A stretch of DNA of 64,000 nucleotides from BP-133 sp040756995 (GTDB lineage Bacteria > Actinomycetota > Acidimicrobiia > IMCC26256 > BP-133): NCBI GenBank assembly GCA_040756995.1, contig JBFLYK010000001.1, positions 372,001 through 436,000 of the forward strand, written 5' to 3'. The notes under the pieces are model-generated. The model saw nothing but the letters and a program-made list of their open reading frames with translations. It searched no databases and was not told where the DNA came from. The translations under genes and the position numbers were made by a program. Positions 50,614 to 59,269 of the stretch are shown one piece after another. Position 1 is the first letter of the stretch; the number at the start of each line of letters is the position of its first letter.

Positions 50614-51744
50614 TCAAAGGCGGGGAGCAGGCGGTTGCCCGCCGGCGAGGTGAATCACCGGTTTCATGACGTCGCCGACCGCGATGTCAGCGACAGCGGT
50701 ATTGATCTCGTCGAAGGTGTAATGCCGGAGGAGGCGGTCGAACGGAAACCGTCCCTGTTGGTGGAGCGCAACGAGCTTGGGCACGCACCGCTGCGGGTCG
50801 ACGTCCCCGCCGATGATCCCGCGGACCGACCGGCCGAACAGCAGCATGTTCACGTCGAGGACCGTCTCGGTGCCCACCGGCGCGGGACCGATGACGCCGC
50901 AGACACCGAAGGGTGCGGTGACGTCGACGGCGCTGCGGAGGACCTCTGCGTTGCCGGTCGTCTCAACGCTGTAGTCGACGCCGCCACTGCTCAGCTCCCG
51001 CACCGCGTCGACGACGTCCTCGGTGGCGGCGTCCACCGCCTGCGTTGCTCCGCACGCGAGGGCCAGCTCCCGACGGTTGGGATTGGGATCGACCACGACG
51101 ATGGGCGAGCAGCCGACCACGCCCGCGGCCAGCACGGCGCTGAGGCCGATCAGTCCGGCCCCGAAGACAGCGATGCTGCTTCTTGCCGACGGGCGCAGGC
51201 CGTACAGGACAGCGCCCGCTCCGGTCTGCACGCCGCAGGCCAGCGGACCCAGAATCTCCAATGGCGCGTCCCGGGGCACGACAACCACGCTGCGCTCGTC
51301 GACCAACGTGTGACTGGCGAACGACGACTGGCCGAAGAAGTGACCGCCGATGGGGGCGCCGGCCCGCCGGTAGCCGGTGGTGCCATCGAGCCGACGGCAC
51401 GCCAGGTTGCGTTCCAGCATGCGGTCGCAGTACGGCGCCTTCCTGCGCCGGCAGGGATCACATCGGCCGCACGTCGAGTAAGCCAGCACGACGTGGTCTC
51501 CCGGGGAGACCCGCCGCACACCCGGTCCGACCGCTTCGACGATGCCTGCTCCTTCGTGGCCGAGAACGGCCGGCAACGGCACCGGGAACCACTCGTCCCG
51601 GACCATGATGTCGGTCTCGCACAGCCCGGAGGCGACGACGCGCACTAGCACCTCGCCGCGCTCCGGGCTGTCGAGCTCGATGTCCTCAATGGCGAGCGGC
51701 TCGCCCTTTCCGAGGGCCAGCGCAGCCCGGATCGCCAACGCCAC
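50614..51744 (-). CDS. Zinc-dependent alcohol dehydrogenase (aryl-alcohol type, XylB-like)
   Basis: The 376-aa MDR enzyme starts at GTG, directly next to the stop of the DUF1838 gene. It has catalytic Cys in ASGLCETDI and His in LGHEGAGIV, four structural-zinc cysteines in STCGRCDPCRRRKAPYC, Rossmann motif FGAGLIGLSAVLAA and NAD-type DPNPNRREL. It resembles class I/III-type aryl-alcohol dehydrogenases that oxidise benzylic alcohols. It is intact although surrounded by pseudogenes. Confidence 0.9.
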   Translation of the reverse strand: MALAIRAALALGKGEPLAIEDIELDSPERGEVLVRVVASGLCETDIMVRDEWFPVPLPAVLGHEGAGIVEAVGPGVRRVSPGDHVVLAYSTCGRCDPCRRRKAPYCDRMLERNLACRRLDGTTGYRRAGAPIGGHFFGQSSFASHTLVDERSVVVVPRDAPLEILGPLACGVQTGAGAVLYGLRPSARSSIAVFGAGLIGLSAVLAAGVVGCSPIVVVDPNPNRRELALACGATQAVDAATEDVVDAVRELSSGGVDYSVETTGNAEVLRSAVDVTAPFGVCGVIGPAPVGTETVLDVNMLLFGRSVRGIIGGDVDPQRCVPKLVALHQQGRFPFDRLLRHYTFDEINTAVADIAVGDVMKPVIHLAGGQPPAPRL

Positions 51745-52698
51745 CTAGAAGTACGCCCCGTTCTCCAGGTAGCCGACCTGGGCCGCGACCACGTGGTGCT
51801 CGTCGCTCGTCTCGACGACTGTTGTCGTGTCGCTGCGCTTGGCGGACCACCCGACCGTCGCGGTGGCCTCCCTGAAGCGCCACCGGAACTTCTTGTCGGG
51901 GTTCTCGTCCAGGATCTCGTCGCCCTGTCCGGTCCAGACCGTGTCGAAGGACAGGTGCGATTCCGTGCGCGGAATGCGGCCCGTGTTCTGCCCGTTCGGC
52001 CCCTCGAGCATGGCGACACCGATCACGCCGTAGTCCCACATGAAGATGTCGGGCGTCCGCAACGTCACGGTCTGGTCCCTGGCGGTCACCCAGGACCGGT
52101 CGAGCGGGACCGTCCAGAACAATCCGTTCGCTTCAGTCTGGGGGTTGAAGGCGTGGATCTGGCCGACGAACCGTCCGCGAGCGACGTCGGGAACGTCAGG
52201 GTGGTCAGGGATGGCTTCGTGAAGCTGACCGACCTGGCCAGCGAACACCCAGTTTCATATGAACGAGAAGACGCCTTGGTATTCGTTGCCGTCCATGCCA
52301 ATGTACGTACCGTCCATCGTCCGGTACAGCGCCCGGGTATCGACGGTGATTTTCTCGCCGGAGGCGGTGATCTCGACACCCTGGGCCATGACGTCGATCG
52401 TCGCCACCTGACCCTTGAAGTCGTAGATGGTGGACGGCTCGAAGTACTTCGATCCATACAGGGGATACGCCCGGCCCGGGGGATAGATGTGGAACCCGGC
52501 GCTATTGCCATAGGACATGAAGCTCGTGGGAATCGGCCGGGGCTGGGCGCCGCCCATGTCCGCCGTCGAAGCCGGCCGGCCGTCCGACGCAGCCGCGGCC
52601 AAAGCTCGGGGCCACGGAACGCCGTTGTTCAACAAGAACCCTGCGGCACCGGCTCCGAGGAGCACCTGCCGCCTCGAGATCGAGCGCTCATCCGCCAC
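51745..52698 (-). pseudogene. DUF1838-family Tat-exported protein interrupted by one in-frame TGA
   Basis: The reading frame begins with a twin-arginine signal (ISRRQVLLGAGAAGFLL) and runs through YPLYGSKYFEPSTIYDFKGQ to ...VFSFI, is stopped by TGA at 52255-52257, then continues in the same frame as NWVFAGQVGQLHEAIPDHPD through WTVPLDRSWVTARDQ to the TAG at 51745. The whole is about 317 codons, the expected length of one DUF1838 protein. Either a single nonsense mutation has inactivated it or the base is a sequencing error. Confidence 0.7.
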
Positions 52699-52732
52699 GG
52701 TGGACCTCCTGACCAGGCCCCCCGGGATCTTC

Positions 52733-52749
52733 GGTATACCTAAAATACC
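52733..52749. promoter_or_regulatory. Inverted repeat GGTAT-N7-ATACC upstream of the DUF1838 gene
   Basis: Perfect 5-bp arms flank the centre ACCTAAA, 35 bp before the DUF1838 start. The spacing (7) differs from the CAT-NCTANN-ATG sites (6), so this is probably another regulator or a promoter element. Confidence 0.35.
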
Positions 52750-52839
52750 ACGTTAGGAGATCCGTGCCAGCGGAAGCTCTGCTGAGCCGGAATCTCCCCT
52801 CGGGCCAGCGTCGGGGAGAGGTTCTGTCCAGTGGAATGG

Positions 52840-53150
52840 TGCGGTCGAGGACCAGAGCTGGCGCCCTCGACGCCGCCTCTGCCGAACTGGAAGCGGCCGG
52901 CTCAGCGGTGGAGGAAGGGACGAAGCAGGAGATGGAGGTCCCTGGGTGGCCGACATGGTGCACTGCCAGGATGTCGCCGGTCACCGGGTTGAGCTGCTCT
53001 GTGGCCAGGGCGGCGACGGCACCTTCACGCCCGGCCGGGGACATCACCGGAGACCTCCACCACTTCATGGTCGAGCTCGAGGACATCGACGATGTCGGGC
53101 GAGCCTATGACCCGGTCGACAAGGAGGGTATCGAGCGAGGTGGGGGTCAA
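52840..53150 (+). pseudogene. Remnant of a BphC-type extradiol dioxygenase gene
   Basis: Pieces in two frames together match a type I extradiol dioxygenase: LDAASAELEAAGSAVEEGTKQE, then in another frame VADMVHCQDVAGHRVELLCG, then GDLHHFMVELEDIDDVGRAYD in the first frame. The Gly-His-Arg-Val-Glu and LHHFMVELED stretches mark the ends of domain 1 and the start of domain 2. Frameshifts occur around 52945 and 53030. The iron-binding second domain is missing. Confidence 0.6.
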
Positions 53151-53167
53151 GCCTTCGCCGGTGCCTT

Positions 53168-54658
53168 CTACGATTTCGTCCTCGGCGTCTTGAGCTGGTT
53201 TGCAGCGGTTCGCTGAGCGTTGTCTCCGGCCTTCTCGCAGCGGTCCTCGGGACGGTGATTGACGCTGTCGTCGGTGCCGTCGCACAGTGCCCGGTCGGCC
53301 GTCAGCGGCTCCGCCGCCATAGCGTTCGTATCGAGCAGGGCGGCCGCCACGCGCTCGTCGTACGCCTTCATCCGGTCGCCGCGGCCGCGCAGCGCAAAGA
53401 TATGCACGTAGGTCGCCTCGACCGTGGAGACCGTGTCGCCCAGCACCTTGGCGATCTCTTCGATCTTGTAGTCGTGGTCGTAGAGCTGCGTCGCGGTGGT
53501 GTGTCGGAGATCGTGAGGCAGCAGGGGGTTCAGGCCGGCAGCCTTCCAGGCGGGGTGGAACACCTTGTCCCGCCAGTAGGTCGCCCGGGATGGGAACAAG
53601 ACCGCCCGCGGATCATCCCAGCCGATCCTGCGGTCGATGTAGTCGACGAGCATGTCCATGATGTTGGGCGGCACCGGGACCCGGCGGTGCGACCGGCTGC
53701 GCTTGAGGATCGCCTTGTAGACGACCCGGTCGACACCCTTGGCGATCGCCTTGCCGTCGACGATCTGCTGTTGCTCGTCGATGACGATCTCGCTCGTCTG
53801 GCGCATGACGTCGTCGACCCGCAACCCGAACGTCTCGCCGATGCGGGGACCCGAGAAGCCCATGAGCAGGACGCAGAGGCGGTTGGCCTCGCCTTCCATG
53901 ACGCCGACGGACGGTTCGGCCCGCCCTGACGCGCTGGCCGGCAGGCGGGCCGGTGGGGTCGCGAATCGGGTGGCTGCCTCGGCCAGGCGGATGACCTCCT
54001 CGGGCTCGAGGATCCGCTCCGGCTTCTTCGGCTGGGCCACCACGACCGGCGAATCACCGTTGGAGATGGGCGACCGCTCGATGTAGCCCCAATGGTGTAG
54101 CCGGCGGACGATACTGGCGCCCAGGTGGTACACCTGGTTCCGGAGGCTGTCGCTGAGGGGTCCGCCCCCCTGCTTCTTCTGCATCGTGAAGAGGCTCCCG
54201 ACCCAGGCTTCCCACGCCTTCTCGTCGAGCTGGTCCGGATAAAGGCGGCCGAGGGTAGGAGCGACGTAGGCGTTGAACTGGCTCCTCTGGTTGATCGTGG
54301 TCTTCGTGGAGTTCTTCTTCTTCCGGCCTGTCTCCCAGAACCTCGCCTCGGCGATCTCGGCGATCGTCTTCCGGTCGGCCTTTTCTTTGGCGTTCTCCGG
54401 CAGGATCAGGTAGCCGTGCTCGACCCGTCCACGAGCCACAATGAGTTCGTGCGCCGCCTCGCACCACGACCATGCCTCGGCGGCAGTCGCAAAGGAGCCG
54501 CCCTTGCCGTCGCCCGCCAGCTGGGACGGGGTGACCCATCGTTCCACCCCTGGTACCGCGAGCCGGGCCCGGTACCGCCCGTTGGCGAGCGGGTGGATGT
54601 AACCCCGGATCCCCCGGGTGAACAATCGGCTGCGTTCTTCGTGGCTTCGACGCGGCAC
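53168..54658 (-). CDS. Tyrosine recombinase/integrase 1 (phage-type)
   Basis: The 496-aa form (start GTG 54658; a longer GTG start at 54724 is possible) contains an N-terminal SAM-like/arm-binding region and the catalytic domain with Arg in FSGPRIGETFGLRV, H-x-L-R-H in LPHDLRHTTATQLY and the nucleophile Tyr in VEATYVHIFALRG. It lies 230 bp left of the tRNA-like repeat and points away from it. Its C-terminus carries a tail of about 60 residues beyond the catalytic Tyr. It is the likely integrase of the left element. Confidence 0.9.
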   Translation of the reverse strand: MPRRSHEERSRLFTRGIRGYIHPLANGRYRARLAVPGVERWVTPSQLAGDGKGGSFATAAEAWSWCEAAHELIVARGRVEHGYLILPENAKEKADRKTIAEIAEARFWETGRKKKNSTKTTINQRSQFNAYVAPTLGRLYPDQLDEKAWEAWVGSLFTMQKKQGGGPLSDSLRNQVYHLGASIVRRLHHWGYIERSPISNGDSPVVVAQPKKPERILEPEEVIRLAEAATRFATPPARLPASASGRAEPSVGVMEGEANRLCVLLMGFSGPRIGETFGLRVDDVMRQTSEIVIDEQQQIVDGKAIAKGVDRVVYKAILKRSRSHRRVPVPPNIMDMLVDYIDRRIGWDDPRAVLFPSRATYWRDKVFHPAWKAAGLNPLLPHDLRHTTATQLYDHDYKIEEIAKVLGDTVSTVEATYVHIFALRGRGDRMKAYDERVAAALLDTNAMAAEPLTADRALCDGTDDSVNHRPEDRCEKAGDNAQRTAANQLKTPRTKS

Positions 54659-54716
54659 TTTGACCCCCAGACCGGCCCGGCGCGATGCCGCGATGTTACC
54701 GGGAGTCAGAAGGCTT

Positions 54717-54748
54717 TTTGCCACGACGTCGGTTTGCCACGTGGCAAA
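54717..54748. repeat. TTTGCCAC half-sites and TTTGCCACGTGGCAAA palindrome upstream of integrase 1
   Basis: Three copies of the 8-mer occur: direct at 54717 and 54733, inverted at 54741, the last two forming a perfect 16-bp palindrome. They overlap the region upstream of the integrase start and lie about 140 bp from the attachment repeat. They may be arm-binding sites for integrase or an operator for its control. Confidence 0.55.
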
Positions 54749-54888
54749 ACCGGGTCGGAAGACGAAGCAACAGAGAGCAAGAGAGAGATGGCGTCGAGAA
54801 CCGGAAGCGCTGCTCACGGCGCATCTGAGGTGCTCTGGGGTGCTCCGATGTCCTCCGAGTTTTTCTCGCCAGGACGTCTGTTCGCACA

Positions 54889-54933
54889 ACTACGGATCAG
54901 AAGGTTGGGGGTTCGAGTCCCTCCGAGCGCGCT
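54889..54933. repeat. Attachment-site repeat, 3' end of tRNA-Arg(ACG), inner copy
   Basis: A 45-bp sequence identical to that at 63385-63429. It contains the anticodon loop CTACGGA (anticodon ACG), the 3' anticodon strand TCAGA, the variable region, the T arm (GGGGGTTCGAGTCCCTC) and the 3' acceptor strand of tRNA-Arg. The 5' half of the tRNA is absent, so it is a fragment used as att core. It lies between two divergent integrase genes. Confidence 0.85.
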
Positions 54934-55005
54934 GAACGAAACAGCAGGTCACGGCGCTGCCGAGGCACTTGCGAGGGCTGAGTTCCGGGGCGCCGTCCCT
55001 AAGAA

Positions 55006-55025
55006 ATCCCTATAGCTGTAGGGAT
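55006..55025. promoter_or_regulatory. Inverted repeat ATCCCTA-N6-TAGGGAT overlapping the start of integrase 2
   Basis: Perfect 7-bp arms with a 6-base centre include the ATG of integrase 2, and a further TAGGGAT copy follows within the coding sequence. A factor bound there would block translation or transcription of the integrase, so this may be a self-control or directionality site. Confidence 0.45.
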
Positions 55026-56250
55026 GACGACGAGTTATAGGGATGACAGGGCATGGCCGCGGGCCCGCAGAGGGACCGGGTCGATCCGGGAGCGCTCGCC
55101 GGGGGTCTGGGAGATCCGGGTGGTCGTCGGCTTCGACATGGTCCACGGCCGGAGCGTCCAGCGGTCCTTCACCGTCCGGGGCGACGTGTCCTTCGCCGAG
55201 CAGCGCCGCCGGGAGCTGGTCGAGGATCACGGTGGCACACGGATTGACTTCGCCACGGCTGGCGCTCGGTTGACCGTCGGCGAGCTGCTGGAGCGGTTCT
55301 TCGACGCTCCGCATCTGTGGAAGCCGGCGACGGTGGTGTCGCACCGCCCGGTGGTGCGGGCGCTGATGGCGGACCCGCTGGGTCGTCGGCGCCTGGTGGT
55401 CCTGACCGCTGGCGATGTGCGCGCCGCCATCTCTCGGTGGCAGGCGGCGGTGGCGTCGGTGTCAGCCCGCTGGCTGGTACTGCGCTCGGCCTTGTCCTGG
55501 GCGGTGGGCGAGAACCTGCTGCGGGTCAACTCGCTCGCTGGGATGAAGGGTCCGCCGCGGCCCGATCCGCGCCGGCACCACACCCTGGTGGAGGTGCGCC
55601 GCATCCTCGGAGTCGCCGAGGACGCGGTCGAGGTCCTCGCGGGCGAGCTGGCGGCCGACCCGGGGTCGCCTCGATGGCGGCGGCTGCTCTTCAGCGCCGA
55701 GCAGGCCCTGATGCTCGTGCGGCTCGCCGCCGACTCTGGCGCTCGTCGAGGCGAGCTGGCCGTGTTGCGGCGCGGCGACCTTGAGGGCCGGGTGTTGACT
55801 ATTGAGCGCGGTCTGTCCCACGGGGTCCTCGGATCGACTAAGTCGAGCCGAACCCGCCGTCTCACCCTCGGCGCGACCACCGCCGACCTGGTCCACCGAC
55901 ACTTTGCCTCGTGGGCCGAGCGCGGGCCCGCGCCGGTTTCGGACTGGCTATTCGCCCCGAACCCTGTGCGCGAGACGTTCGTGACCGCCGATGCGCTGTC
56001 CCACAAGTTCCGCCGTCTCGGCGTGTCAGCTCACGTCGAACGGCCGGCTCTACATCGTCTCCGCCATGGGGTGGCGACGCATCTCGTCGACGGGGGCAAG
56101 GTGCTCAAGGCCCAAGTCCGTCTCGGCCACCGCGACCCGTCCACCACGCTGCGCCACTACTCGCACGCCCTTCCGCTCGATGATGAGGACATTGCCGACG
56201 AGCTCGACGCCCTTCTGAACCACCGGGATGAGGTCGTCTGCTCGGCGTAG
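55024..56250 (+). CDS. Tyrosine recombinase/integrase 2 (shorter, XerC/phage-type)
   Basis: The 408-aa protein has an N-terminal arm-binding-like part (RARRGTGSIRERSPGVWEIRVVVG), a core-binding region (TVGELLERFFDAPHLWK) and a catalytic domain with Arg in DSGARRGELAVLR, His/Arg in LHRLRHGVATHLVDGG and Tyr in STTLRHYSHAL. It is unlike integrase 1 outside the catalytic motif. It starts 90 bp right of the attachment repeat and points into the right-hand island, so it is likely the integrase of that island. Confidence 0.92.
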   Translation: MTTSYRDDRAWPRARRGTGSIRERSPGVWEIRVVVGFDMVHGRSVQRSFTVRGDVSFAEQRRRELVEDHGGTRIDFATAGARLTVGELLERFFDAPHLWKPATVVSHRPVVRALMADPLGRRRLVVLTAGDVRAAISRWQAAVASVSARWLVLRSALSWAVGENLLRVNSLAGMKGPPRPDPRRHHTLVEVRRILGVAEDAVEVLAGELAADPGSPRWRRLLFSAEQALMLVRLAADSGARRGELAVLRRGDLEGRVLTIERGLSHGVLGSTKSSRTRRLTLGATTADLVHRHFASWAERGPAPVSDWLFAPNPVRETFVTADALSHKFRRLGVSAHVERPALHRLRHGVATHLVDGGKVLKAQVRLGHRDPSTTLRHYSHALPLDDEDIADELDALLNHRDEVVCSA

Positions 56251-56377
56251 CTCACGGTCCAAGCGCCGCAGCCCGAGGCTGCTGCCGTCCCGCCCTGCAT
56301 CGCCATACGCCTGACGGCGCCAGCGGAGGGGGCTCGTCGGTTGGCAGCTTTCTGCGCCGATCTTCTGCCGAAATGAT

Positions 56378-56405
56378 AAACAAAGGGCCTCTCTACCATT
56401 TGTTT
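56378..56405. promoter_or_regulatory. Inverted repeat AAACAAA-N14-TTTGTTT before the AlbA-domain gene
   Basis: Perfect 7-bp arms separated by 14 bases lie 18 bp upstream of the start. It is a candidate operator for the winged-helix regulator encoded just downstream. Confidence 0.4.
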
Positions 56406-56422
56406 TGCTATTCTCGCCGTCA

Positions 56423-58087
56423 ATGGGGAGCAAACCACGGGCCGGGCAACTCCTGTCCACGGAGGCCGAGTTCTGGGCCGAGGTGGGCCGGGACGAGAGC
56501 CTGATAGTCGATTTCAAGGAGCGGCTGCCCAAGCCCGGCCGGCTGCAGGAGCCGATGGTGGCTCTCGCCAATGCTCGGGGTGGGCGGATCGTGGTGGGCG
56601 TCTCGGACCGGGTCCCGCGGCAGGTCGTCGGCGTCTCCTGGGGTCAGGCCCAGGAGGAGCTGGTCCAGGAGGCGGCCCGGGCCACTCAACCGCCGATGTC
56701 GCCCCAGACCAGCATGCTCGTCGTCGACGGTCGCACTGTCGTCTTCATCGAGATCAGCCCGGTGGAAGGGGGCTGGGTCCATACGAGCGACGGTCGCCTG
56801 CTGGTGCGGGCGGGCCCAACCAACCGGGCCCTGGTCGGTCTCGAGCTGTTGCGGTTCGTGTCGGAGCGGGGCGCCGCACCGGTCGAAGACGTGACCGTCC
56901 CGGGGGTGACCGTGGACGACCTGCGACCGGAGCTCGTCCGGCGGTACCTGCGGGCCCGGCTCCGCAAGACGAGGGTGTCGGTTCCGGCCGGGCTGCGGGA
57001 CCTCGGACTCGTTGGTGCCGACGGGTCTGTTCGATTGGCGGCCGTCCTCATGTTTGGCAAAGAACCGCAGGCGGACAACCGCCGGTTCGGCATCGTGGTC
57101 TCCCGCTTCGAGGGCCTCGCTGGAGGTGGCGCCCGCCTTCGGGACCGCCACCAACTCGAGGGGCCGCTGCCCGATCTCGTGGCCGAGGCCGATCGGATGA
57201 TCTATGACGAGATGCGCCGGGACGCCGTCGTCCGGGGGCTCGTCCGCGAGGAAGTGCCGGAATTCCCACCCATCGCCATGCGTGAGGCACTCGTCAACGC
57301 CGTCGCCCATCGGGACTACTCCCTGCGGGGATCGGCGATCGACGTTCGCCTCTTCGACGACGCGGTGGAGATCGAAAGCCCGGGGTGCCTTCCGGCGTAC
57401 GTGACTGTCGAGAACCTCCGCACCGCGCAGTACTCCCGCAACGAGCGCATCATGGACTGCCTCCAGCGACTCGGTTTCGTCGAGGAGGCGGGCCAGGGAA
57501 TCGACCGGATGATCACCGAGATGGAGGAAGCGCTCCTCGACCCTCCGGAGTTCGAAGAGCGGGGCGCCTCCTTCGTGGTAAGGCTGCGAGGCCGCAGCCT
57601 CTTCGCCGCCGAAGACCGGCTGTGGGCGGCCCGGTTCCGGGAGATGGGTCTTGGCAGCCATGCCATGACCGCGCTGGTCTATGCCCGTCGGCAGGGCACG
57701 ATCTCCAACGAGGAACTCCGCAATCTTCGCCACCTCGACCGCGACGCCAGTCGGGCGGTCCTCCAAGACCTCGTCAACCGGGGTCTCGTCACCACCGTCG
57801 GGCGAGGCCGAGGCAGTCGCTACACGCTGACCGACCGGGCCATCGCTCCCGCCCCCACCTCCACCCTCGACGACCAGGCCGCCACCGTCCTGCGCCATGC
57901 CCGGCGGCAGGGCAGCGTCGTGAATGCCGATGTGCGAGGGCTGCTCGGACTCGACCGGGATGACTCCCGCAGACTCCTTGAACGACTCGTAGGAGAAGGG
58001 CACCTCACCCCCGTCGGGGAACGGCGCGGACGCCGATACCTACCCACGACCCGCTCCGCCGCCGACGCACCTCCCGACAGCGGGTAG
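56423..58087 (+). CDS. AlbA_2/Schlafen-domain ATP-binding transcriptional regulator-like protein
   Basis: The 554-aa protein has an N-terminal AlbA_2 domain (SLIVDFKERLPKPGRL, MVALANARGGRIVVGVSD) and a GHKL-like HATPase region with REALVNAVAHRDYSLRGSAIDV and EIESPGCLP. Two C-terminal winged helices follow that repeat each other (AMTALVYARRQGTISNEELRNL.. and ATVLRHARRQGSVVNADVRGL..). Such proteins are known as putative DNA-binding regulators in mobile elements. The ATG at 56423 is chosen over an upstream TTG. It is the first cargo gene after integrase 2. Confidence 0.88.
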   Translation: MGSKPRAGQLLSTEAEFWAEVGRDESLIVDFKERLPKPGRLQEPMVALANARGGRIVVGVSDRVPRQVVGVSWGQAQEELVQEAARATQPPMSPQTSMLVVDGRTVVFIEISPVEGGWVHTSDGRLLVRAGPTNRALVGLELLRFVSERGAAPVEDVTVPGVTVDDLRPELVRRYLRARLRKTRVSVPAGLRDLGLVGADGSVRLAAVLMFGKEPQADNRRFGIVVSRFEGLAGGGARLRDRHQLEGPLPDLVAEADRMIYDEMRRDAVVRGLVREEVPEFPPIAMREALVNAVAHRDYSLRGSAIDVRLFDDAVEIESPGCLPAYVTVENLRTAQYSRNERIMDCLQRLGFVEEAGQGIDRMITEMEEALLDPPEFEERGASFVVRLRGRSLFAAEDRLWAARFREMGLGSHAMTALVYARRQGTISNEELRNLRHLDRDASRAVLQDLVNRGLVTTVGRGRGSRYTLTDRAIAPAPTSTLDDQAATVLRHARRQGSVVNADVRGLLGLDRDDSRRLLERLVGEGHLTPVGERRGRRYLPTTRSAADAPPDSG

Positions 58088-58210
58088 GGACGAGCCGGAT
58101 ATTCGAGTGCGTCCGAGTGCCACACGCACCGAGGGCACTGGGACTTGGACTAGCCAGGCGACCACAGGTCAACTCCCGAGCGGTTGCGAGTCGCCGTGGA
58201 CCATCATGGG

Positions 58211-59260
58211 GTGGTGACGGCGAAGTCTCTTGCGCAGCTTGTCGACGAGGCGGTAGCGGCGTCCCGGCGAGCAACCAATCCAGTGGAGTACGAGGCTGTC
58301 TGGGAACCCCTCAGCTGAGCGGCGGACGTCGGCGACGCTGCAGTCGACCTCGGGCTCAAGATGTTGCAGTCCGAGGATGCGGTGGTGCGAGCCACCGGTA
58401 GCGACCTACTGAGTGAGTGCTTCAATGGCCGCCGGCCGGGCCGGAGCGACGTGGCGGCGGCGCTCGTCGCCTTCGGTGAAACCGAGACGGATACCGATGT
58501 GCTGTGGTCGCTGGCCAATGCCCTCGGCCGGGTCGGCGACCCCTTGGGGGTTGAGACGCTGGTCCGGTTGGCGGACCACCAGGACAGCGATGTTCGCCAC
58601 CAAGTGGCGCAGGCGCTGCCATGGGTGACGATCGACTGGCGCGACGACCGGGTCACGGACGCGCTCATCCGCCTCGCCGGCGACCCGGATCCCGGGGTGC
58701 GCAACTGGGCGTTCGGGCTGGGCCGTCTCCTGGAAGACGACAGTCGTCGCATCCGCGAGACGCTCTGGGCCCGAACCAAGGATGACGACCCCGACACACG
58801 TGAGGAGGCCGCCTGCGGGCTCGCCCGGCGCCACGACCCCCGGGCTATCCCATTGATCGTGGAGCTCCTCGACAGTGGCGACGTCGCGGTCTGGGTGTTC
58901 GAGGCGGCGGAGACCCTCGGCGATCCTTCCTTCCTTCCCTATCTTGAGGGCTACGACGACGAAGACGGGACCGTTGAGGAGGCCCGGCAGGCGTGCGATC
59001 CCGCCCGGCGGAGCCGACTGAACGACGCCGCCGCGGCATTGCTCGAACTCCTTCACGAACGGTCGAGCGGTGTCGTCTGGCGCCTGTATTGCGACCGGCT
59101 CGGTGAGCCCGTACCCCTGCTCGCCGCCGGCGCCTCCGACGATGACCCCGCCTGGGCAGTGGAGATGGACCTAGAAGCGGCCGGATGGGACGCCCAGGTC
59201 GCAGCCCAGCGGATCATCAGCCGGCACGGCGGACTTGCCCCTCATCCGGAAGGGCCCTGA
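58211..59260 (+). pseudogene. HEAT-repeat protein interrupted by one in-frame TGA near its N-terminus
   Basis: The frame opening at GTG 58211 (VVTAKSLAQLVDEAVAASRR.. VEYEAVWEPLS) meets TGA at 58316-58318, then continues in the same frame as AADVGDAAVDLGLKMLQSEDAVVRATGSDLLSE and through several 30-residue HEAT helix pairs (DVLWSLANALGRVGDPLGVETLVRL, GDPDPGVRNWAFGLGRLL, REEAACGLARRHDPRAIPLIVELL). The homologous family normally begins with such an N-terminus. A product from ATG 58361 (299 aa) could still be made, so it may not be fully dead. Confidence 0.65.
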
Positions 59261-59269
59261 GGATCGGAC

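Noticed and set aside
52733..52749. A fifth member of the CAT-NCTANN-ATG operator family
   Set aside because: Arms GGTAT/ATACC are separated by 7 rather than 6 bases and the centre does not align, so it was listed as a separate element.
54889..54933. A complete tRNA-Arg gene
   Set aside because: Only the anticodon loop to the 3' acceptor end is present; no D arm or 5' acceptor strand is found upstream at either copy.
51745..59260. Selenocysteine or stop-codon reassignment explaining the two in-frame TGAs
   Set aside because: TGA terminates many clear genes here, and no SECIS-like context or Cys/Sec-type residue pattern surrounds the two codons. Decay or sequence error is more likely.
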